A stretch of 64,000 nt of DNA. It comes from Phyto melanocephala. Taxonomy: Eukaryota; Arthropoda; Insecta; Diptera; Rhinophoridae. The translations under genes and the position numbers were made by a program. Every line of letters starts with the position of its first letter. The first letter of the stretch is position 1. Shown piece after piece: positions 56,959-64,000 of the stretch. The DNA lies in the NCBI GenBank assembly GCA_941918925.1, contig OW799235.1:35789701-35853700 (forward strand). Direction: 5' to 3'. The notes beneath the pieces are model-generated. The model had not been told where the DNA came from and did not search any database. It was given only the letters and a program-made list of their open reading frames with translations.

Positions 56959-57798
56959 TCTATATATATAAAAGTGAAACTCTGTGTGTGTGTGTGTGTG
57001 TGTGTTAGCTATAGACTCCGAAACTGTAAAACCGATCGGACTCAAACTTTGGCAAGTTGTTGTACACATACCAGGGAGTGTTTATGGGTGGAAAAAAGTG
57101 GGCGGGGCCACGCCCATAAAAAATTAGTTATCATTTTTAGCTACTTGCACATGACCGATTTTTCTGAAACTTTGCACACATATCGAGCTCTCATGACTAA
57201 ATAATTTCGTGATGAGAAAAGTGGGCGGGGCTACGCCCATAAAAAAGTTTTAATATTGAGGTACTTGCAGTGGACTGATTTTTCTGAAATTTTGCACACA
57301 TATTGAGCTGTTATGACTTTACAATTTCGTGAGTAGAAAAGTGGGCAGTGTCACGCCCATAAAAAAAGTTATAATTTTGAGGTACTTGCTCTCAACCGAT
57401 TTTTGTTAAACTTTGTACACATATTGAATTGTCACGATTATACAATTTCTTGATTAGAAAAGTGGGGGGGCCACGCCCATAAAAAATTAGTTATCATTTT
57501 TAGCTACTTGCACTTGACCGATTTTTCTAAGACTTTGCACACACATATTAAGCTGTCATAAACATATAATTTCGTGATTAGAAAAGTGGGCAGGGCTACG
57601 CCCATTAAAAAAGTTTTCATTTTAAGGTACTTTCACTGGACCGATTTTTCTGAAACTTTGCATTAATTAGGAAAGTGGGCAGTGCCACGATCATAAAAAA
57701 AGTTATAGTTTTTAGCCTTGCACTTGATATTCGATTAAAATTCAGAATGCGATTAAAATTCATGAAGGGGCGTAGCAACGCGCGCCGGGATTGGCTAA
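56959..57798 (+). mobile_element. Non-autonomous Helitron, family A copy 5
   Basis: A|TCTATATATATAAAAGTGAA at the start; GCGCGCCGGGATTGGCTAA|T at the end (CTAA also fits CTRR). GT repeat at 56983-57003, the conserved CCGATCGGACTCAAACTTTG head, then about six ~120-bp units, one with a deletion near 57660. The ATTCAGAATGC to AAGGGGCGTAGCAACGC tail is present. Confidence 0.92.
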
Positions 57799-58630
57799 TT
57801 TGTAATAAGTAACAAAGCACATGTAAAATTTTTACTAAAAGCGATCGTTTGGATTATAAAAATGGCACATAAGAATTTAGAAAAATGTAAATTTTCGAAT
57901 ATTTCTTAACTGTTTTTTTACAAATCCTTGGACTTGCCAAACTTATAAAAATTTTTTTAAATTATGACAATACGACAGTTAACACACCTTGTGAATTAAT
58001 CATAAGCTTATTTTAAACAAGTAATTGGCTAACTTCTATTAAGGATAATTTTAATGACATCTACCTACTTTTGAGCAGTTTCCAAAACGATTCAGGTTCA
58101 TTTAATTTGTCACTTCTGTCAACACTGCTTAAAATATTTAACTCTAATCATAAACACAAGAAAACAATTTTATTTCGCTTTCTATGAGACTTAATAATAG
58201 TTGCAGAATTCCAACTAAAACCCAAAATTTTAAATTTATTTAAAAACTGCTCTAATGAACAATTAAATAACATGACGTAGACGTTAAATGTGCGGCATGT
58301 GGGTAAATGCGTGAGTGAATAAAATTTTAAATGGAGAAATGTGTATTGAATGTTGAAACGGTTCAATAGTTTACCAAATGATGTTAATGCTTAATTACCG
58401 CATTTCAGCAAATATTTATGGTTTTAAATGAATTGAAAATGACTATATAACACACAAACACATGCTTACTTAAATACCATAATGTTCACAAAATACAAAA
58501 AAACTCTTCACAACAATGATTACGAAATTATTTTTAATTATTTAATTTCAAAAATAAACACATGTGAATATAATTGACTGAAATGAGTTGAAACGAATTT
58601 AAATTATTTGGAATTTTCAAAAAAGAATTA
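57799..58630. other. AT-rich spacer, no feature seen
   Basis: No gene, TIR pair or known repeat recognised. Confidence 0.35.
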
Positions 58631-59484
58631 AATAAGTAAGCGTGCTATATTCGGCCGTAGCGAATCTTATAACACCCTTTACCGCCATGTTCATGGGTAG
58701 AACAACCGCATAGCAGCGTAGTCTAGATTTCAGATTAAATGTTATTCTAGATTTGGTTTAAAATTTTTTCAAAGCCATCTTTGATTTTGAATTTTTTTTG
58801 AAGAACTGTATTCTATAAGTCAAGACCTTTAGTTTGATACCAATATTGTGGGAGTTGAATTTTATTTAGGACGCCATCTTGGATTTGAATTTTTTCATAA
58901 TGTAGTGTATTTTACTGGTCAAGCCCTCTTATTTAATACTTAAATTAAGCGGTTGAATCGGGTAAATTTTTAAATACTATATCCCATAAAAAAATTTACT
59001 GTGCTTCATTTGGTAACGGCGGCCATCTTGGATTTTGAACTGTATTCTGCTAGTCAAGTTCTTCTCGATTGTCTAGAAGTTGACAAAATTGAGTTTCGTT
59101 AGTAGATTAGAGGAAAAACATCGAATCAGTTTTATATAGTTTCAAATCGGATTTTCAATTACTAGCGTAGCCAAAAATTAATTACAACTTATAGGAACTA
59201 GGTATATCAAATATGTATACTTTTGCAAATAATTTTTTCCTAAAGGGATTATCCGAAATTTTTTTTAAAAGCCCTAATTGATTAAAACCATATGCAGGTC
59301 TGTACAATATGTGGGTATTCTAAAAGTCAATTTCAAGTATCATACGGGCTTGGCATAATCGACTCCCCTATTCGTAAGCGTTTAAAAAATATGTACTTTA
59401 TGGGATCGGATATTAATATTGTAGAAATTACAAACGGAATGATAAACTGATATACACCAGTGGTACACAGGTAAGAGGTGTAAT
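58631..59484 (-). mobile_element. DINE-1-like element, GCCATCTTGG subfamily
   Basis: Plus-strand reading: AATAAGTAAGCGTGCTATAT, TCGGCCGTAGCGAA, ACGCCATCTTGGATTTG, GGTCAAGCCCTC, GGCATAATCGACTCCCCTAT, TACTTTATGGGATCGG, then AATTACAAACGGAATGA. It closes in the decayed hairpin side ACCAGTGGTACACAGG. Same order as 36386-37273. Non-coding. Confidence 0.75.
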
Positions 59485-59605
59485 TATATGTGGTTTATAC
59501 AATGGTTAGTTATCATTGTATACGAGTTAAAATAAATAGCAGATGCCAATGCTTATAATGTATTTAAAAAAAAAACAAAAATTTACATAATATTGAAAAA
59601 ACATA

Positions 59606-60367
59606 ACGGGTTTTCCAATAAGGATTTGACTTTTTTTTAATAGAACGCAAACCATTTGAGGTATTTCATAAACTTTATGATCGACTTGAAATACAATCAA
59701 GACATTTATGAATGGAACTCGACTTCGTGCATATGCCAACCGCGGGCGGGCACTTCGGTCGATTCGTTGGATTATATTTTTGAGGATTCTGCCACATATT
59801 TCGGCCGCTATTTTGCGTTAACTGATGGCTCTGAGTTCTTCCAATGTCATCGGCTTGTTGGCATAGACCAATGATTTGACGTAGCCTTAAATAAAACAGT
59901 CTACCGGCGTTAAATCGCACGAACGAAGTGGCCAATTGACTGGTCTATTACTTGAGATAAGACGCTCGCCAAATCTGCTCTTCAATAAATCGATTGTTAC
60001 GTGTGCTGTGTGGCCTGGTGCACCGTCCTGTTGAAACCACATATCGTCCAAGTCCATGTAACAATGCCGCCGGCCTGCAAACCGCACCAAACAGTTATTT
60101 TTTGTTTTTGAAGTGGTGATTCATGAAGCACATGTGGATTTTCACCAGATCAATAACACACACGAAAATTGGATTTAACGTTGTTTAAGTTGCGACTCCG
60201 AATTTCGGTAGTACATTTTTACAATTTGCATACGTTGTTCGTTTGTGTTCTTTACCACGATGAACATGTTGAGTTTACTGAAAAAAAGAAAAGTAGCAGT
60301 TAGATGATTAAATAGATGCGCTCGCAAATTAAATTCAAGGTTGTCAAGTACTTATTGGAATATCCTT
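59606..60367 (-). mobile_element. Deleted mariner-like (DD41D) element, 762 bp
   Basis: TA at both sides (59604-59605, 60368-60369). Termini ACGGGTTTTCCAATAAGG and (right, reverse complement) AAGGATATTCCAATAAG, followed by GGATTTGAC and TACTTGAC. It carries a transposase gene from which the middle has been removed. Confidence 0.85.
59690..60267 (-). pseudogene. mariner-like transposase (DD41D), internally deleted
   Basis: ATG at 60267 gives MFIVVKNTNEQRMQIVKMYY and a stop after SQLKQR. The frame then jumps to the C-terminal half: NPHVLHESPLQKQKITVWCG, DLDDMWFQQDGAPGHTA (second catalytic Asp) and NWPLRSCDLTPVDCFI. Here the third Asp lies 42 residues after the second (DD41D). A stop replaces the expected Trp of FLWGYVK. 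After it GYVKSLVYANKPMTLEELRA continues before decay. The region with the first catalytic Asp is deleted, so it is inactive. It belongs to the same broad group as the element at 19261, with different terminal repeats. Confidence 0.88.
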
Positions 60368-61205
60368 TACATAAATACATGCATACATACATAAATAAAT
60401 ATCTTCTAATATTATTAAAATAATTTTTGCGTTTTGTTCGCGACAATTCGTGGGTGGTTTGGGAAAAAAAAAAACGTAAAATTCAAAAAGATGTTATAAA
60501 ATATAAAAAAAATAATTTTTGTATAAGAATCACTACTTTCAAATGATGTTGGTGATGCAAACTGATGTTATAAAAAGTGTATAATTTTTTACGACCAATT
60601 TTGTTAATATAAATACATATGTACATATATGACTGAGAAATAAAATTGGGTGTGAGATCATAAGGACGTAATTGAAATGTTTTAACGTAAAAGAATAATT
60701 ATAACGAAAAAATTCACGTTTGATATGATTGACTTTGCTGTAAATTTTCGTTTTTATGTAACAAACGGACATGGTGGAAGCAATGAGTGTGGTAGATCCC
60801 ATACACATGAAAATTTTTTTTAGAAATCATCATATGTATAGTAGGTGTGGCATCTAGCTCAAAGGCTATGACCGTCAATCGATTACAGAAAAGGTTCAAC
60901 ACATTAGCTGCATATATTTGTAAAGTGTAATCGAAATAATTTTAGCAGACAAAATGATAATAAAAAATCGAACACCAAGAAAGTTATTAAGGTAACACCA
61001 TTCTATTCTTACAACTATAGTTTTCTGAGCATGTACATAATCGACGTCACAAAGTTAATTCTTTTTTCCGTTTTAAAGACATTTTTAAAGGTTTTTAACG
61101 AGCTTAAAACATTATTTTTATGGAAATTTAATTAGATTTATTTAAGATATATTTGCTAATATAATGATAAAGTGCATTAATGATAGAAATAAAGAATTCT
61201 GATTG
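60368..61205. other. AT-rich spacer
   Basis: No gene recognised. Short minus-strand frames (60539-60902) are not convincing. Shares a GCTGTAAATTTTCGTTTTT stretch with about 49983. Confidence 0.3.
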
Positions 61206-61283
61206 TGGGATAATTTACGTCAGCTAGCGGGGATGTATGCAGTAGGCGCAATCGTTTTCTCTCTCTACAAATGGGTTCAAAGG
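61206..61283 (+). CDS. Weak candidate exon, short membrane-like peptide
   Basis: The frame reads WDNLRQLAGMYAVGAIVFSL, then YKWVQR, followed by a donor-like AAAG|GTAATG (intron from 61282) or, read through, a TAA at 61281. The hydrophobic stretch MYAVGAIVFSLY would suit a membrane segment. It stands out from AT-driven chance frames but is only about 26 codons. A TGA lies just upstream in frame and no acceptor AG is well placed. Confidence 0.2.
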
Positions 61284-61963
61284 TAATGTCATAACTTAAA
61301 TTGATTATTTACATTTTTTAAACATTTAAATTGACATTTTAAATTATTGTTAGACTTGTAACACCACCGATTCCAATTAGGTTAAATTTTTTTACAGATT
61401 GACCTTATTTTAATACTAACAACAATTTGAGAAATAAACAAATCTTAAAGTCATTACTTAAATAAATAGTCATGTTTGCAATGTTATCTTTCAATATTCA
61501 AATAAAATTCCATATTAACGTATACATATTGGTATCGTATCGTATTGGTAACTAAAATACGTCGCAGAATTAAGTCGCAAGGTAGAATCTGCCCAGAAAT
61601 AAAAATTTAAAGTAGTGCAAAGTGAATCACATTTTCTAGACCGATAAATCAATATAAAAAGGACTCCATTAATGCGATATAATTTTTCATATATGGTGTG
61701 CTTAAAAATGAATGCAACCTCATACGAAATATCTTCAACAATTCATTTCAACAAAAAAAAAAATTAACGTATAAAACTTTAGATGCTTCTCACCAAATAT
61801 GCATTAGTTCTGTCGATTTATTAGAATGGATTGCAGTTCACTAATATATTCACGTAAACACATGATCTCCAATCACAGGCTAATGTAAAATCATTAGCGT
61901 TTATTCACTTTGTCACTAGTTAAACCCATGCAAAATCACTTTTTTTTCAGTTTTTTTGTTGGT
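61284..61963. other. AT-rich spacer, no feature seen
   Basis: Only a short repeat (TATTGGTATCGTATCGTATTGG near 61527) was noted. Confidence 0.35.
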
Positions 61964-62945
61964 TATTTATACCCTTCAACTGTGTTGCCTAAAATATATA
62001 CACGCAGCTTTGTCCATCCGTTTGTATTTTCTACAACATTGATTTCAGACCTCATGAATTAAATATTAAATATATGATTTTATGACTAGAGGCATCGATT
62101 GAGGAATTAATCTGTCCGTCTGTCTGCATGTTGGTTGAAATAAACTTTTAGAAGCCCCGACATGTTTAATAGATCTAATAAAGCTTATTTAGTTAGTCTA
62201 TTGGAATTAGAATCCAGCGCTATAGCTCAAAAACTTTCTGAGATATGCCTCTGTTCTTCACTTTTTTACCACAAAATTAATATTTTTCAACCTTGCAATA
62301 ATCTTTAGATATGTTTGGCAGTTTTTGCAAATACTATATACCTTTAGGGATAATTAAAAAAAAAATTTGACAAATCGGTCAGTAATCGGTAAATTTATAG
62401 ACAAAAGTTATTTTGAATACCATATATATATTTTAATATATCAGGCTTAAATATTTTGAATGTTTTTTTAAAACTTAAGACAACAAATTGGAAGCCGTAG
62501 CCTCAAAAATTATTACTAAAAAAACTAAGAGATCGGGTTGAATCTAACTGAGATGTAGGCAGAAAAAAATTAACAAACTGAAATCGATTTTTTTACCTTC
62601 TAAACTACCGACAGAGTCAGTATCAAATAATGGAACTTGACGGGTAGAATATACAATAAATTTAAAAAAATGTACCCTTTCCAACCCCTCAATGCTAGTA
62701 TCAAATGTAAGGGCTTGACCAGTAGAATGCAGTTTTTTATGAAAAAGTTAAAATCCAAGATGGTGTTCTAAATAAAATTGGGGATATATAGATCAAATAT
62801 AGCATTTACGGCTTTAACTCCTTTAAGCCCCACAATATTGGTATCAAATGGCGTGGAAAAATTAAAACAAAGTGGTTATGATATTATACCTACCTACATA
62901 CTTATGTTCAATGGGTATTAGATACGGCACGGTCGAATATACGTA
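61964..62945 (+). mobile_element. DINE-1-like element, GCCATCTTGG subfamily
   Basis: TTATACCCTTCAACTGTG at the start, TTTGTCCATCCGTTTGTATT, GTCCGTCTGTCTGCATGTTG, GAGATATGCCTCTGTTC, AAGGGCTTGACCAGTAGAAT, AAATCCAAGATGGTG and CACAATATTGGTATCAAATG. It ends near GGGTATTAGATACGGCACGG then TCGAATATACG. The last bases of the terminus are eroded. Opposite orientation to 36386 and 58631. Non-coding. Confidence 0.75.
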
Positions 62946-63511
62946 TATTTATATGTTTATATATATTGTTTATTTTCAGAGTGTATTTTCCCAGCAAAAT
63001 AACACATTACAAACTAATGAGTTGAATGTACTAGAAAACAGTTCCTCATTACTAACAATTTGGCGTCTAAGCCCATTATTTTAACACGGCGATGACATTG
63101 GAGACAATTATGTACCACGCTCACTTACAAACAGGGACTTCTATAAGTACTTATGATGGTCGCTTTTAAATAGGGACTTCAATAAGTACTTGCTTTTATA
63201 GCAAATAAATAAGTATTTGGGTTTAAAAATCTAAATAACCCATTAATATTATGGACTTACAGAAGTCGTTCGGTTCTTCTAAGAACAAAAATTTAGTAAG
63301 ATTATTTTGCGATACGTTAATTTGAAATTAAACAATGAGTGAAAATAAGTCACCACTTTTTTAATAGAATGCTTTGTATATATTTGAATGACTTCAAGCA
63401 AGTTTCGCAGCCAGAAATTGTATTGTGTGTGCATGTAAGCAAATGTCTGAATATAAGTATGTACTTACGTATCACATTATAAATCACGTCATTACTTAGT
63501 AATATAGACTA
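62946..63511. other. Spacer with two direct mariner-end-like motifs
   Basis: AGGGACTTCTATAAGTACTT at 63132 and AGGGACTTCAATAAGTACTT at 63171, about 40 bp apart in the same orientation. They resemble the TTCCAATAAGTACTTGAC terminus of the mariner at 59606. No gene. Confidence 0.45.
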
Positions 63512-64000
63512 TCTATTCTATATATATAAAAGTAAATCTCTGTCTGTCTGTGTGTGTGTGTGTTAGCTATAGACTCCAAAACCGTAAAGCCGATCGTACT
63601 CAAACTTTGCCAAGTGGTTGTACACATTCCACGAAGTGTTTATGGGTGGTAAAAAGTGGTCGGCCATGCCCATAAAAAGTTAGTTCTCATTTTTAGCTAC
63701 TTGCACTTGACCAATTTTTCTGAAAACTCAAACTCATGATTATAAAAATGGGCAGTGCCATGACCATAAAAAAAGTTATAATTTTGAGGTACTTGCACTG
63801 GACCAATTTTTCTCAAACCTTGCACACATATTGAGCTGTCATGACTTTACAATTTCATGATTAGAAAAGCGGGCAATGTAACGCTCATAAAAAAAAGTTA
63901 TAATTTTTAGCTTCTTGCACTTGACCGATTTTTCTGAAACTTAGCACACATTTTGAGCTGTCATGACTAAATAATTTCGTGATAAGAAAAGTGGGCGGGC
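63512..64000 (+). mobile_element. Non-autonomous Helitron, family A copy 6, cut by window edge
   Basis: A|TCTATTCTATATATATAAAA start, (GT)n at 63550-63561, GACTCCAAAACCGTAAAGCC head, then at least three ~120-bp units. The 3' end lies beyond the window. Confidence 0.88.

Overview
The window looks like repeat-dense, non-coding DNA from a higher (schizophoran) fly, possibly a calyptrate. It is strongly AT-rich and full of short A/T runs. It carries DINE-1/INE-1-like elements (TATACCC hairpins, TTCGGC..GCCGAA palindromes, CGCCCAC-rich interiors) and mariner, Tc1, hAT-like and Helitron insertions typical of Diptera. I saw no bacterial gene organisation, rRNA, tRNA or CRISPR. No complete host gene can be supported; the window probably lies in an intergenic region or very long introns.

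Layout. 0.4-4.1 kb: three abutting DINE-1-like copies in alternating orientation, carrying a mariner-derived MITE and a 5'-truncated non-LTR reverse-transcriptase fragment. 7.8-12.2 kb: a nest four deep (Helitron, then a TAA-flanked element, then a transposon with terminal repeats of about 470 bp and a decayed zinc-knuckle-like protein gene, then a 148-bp MITE). 14-16.8 kb: a degenerate tandem array, two DINE-1-like loci and a MITE. 19.3-20.5 kb: a DD41D mariner relative with a broken transposase. 22.6-24.6 kb: a long TIR element with a remnant of another multicopy arthropod protein. 26.5-29.1 kb: a Helitron, a transposase-like reading frame and a second Helitron. 33-35 kb: copia and Tc1 fragments. 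38.2-39.8 kb: the best-preserved transposon, a Tc1 element with IR/DR ends, one in-frame stop and loss of a catalytic aspartate. 40.6-41.7 kb: a mariner split by a 299-bp hAT-like MITE with a perfect 8-bp target duplication. 42.9-44.4 kb: a candidate TIR element surrounding an exon-like coding block. 45.9-47.5 kb: DINE-1-like element split by a hAT-like element. 49-64 kb: further Helitrons, DINE-1-like copies, MITEs and a deleted mariner.

The elements interact mainly by nesting and derivation. A MITE at 0.9 kb is an internal-deletion product of the mariner family at 40.6 kb. Six copies of one Helitron family carry different numbers of an internal unit of about 120 bp. Ends of the long-TIR family occur alone at 24.1 and 33.9 kb. 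Possible host signal is limited to a terminal-exon-like stretch at 30.88 kb and weaker exon-like stretches at 43.4 and 61.2 kb. No family assignment here was checked against a database; they rest on motifs, ends, target duplications and my memory of the families.
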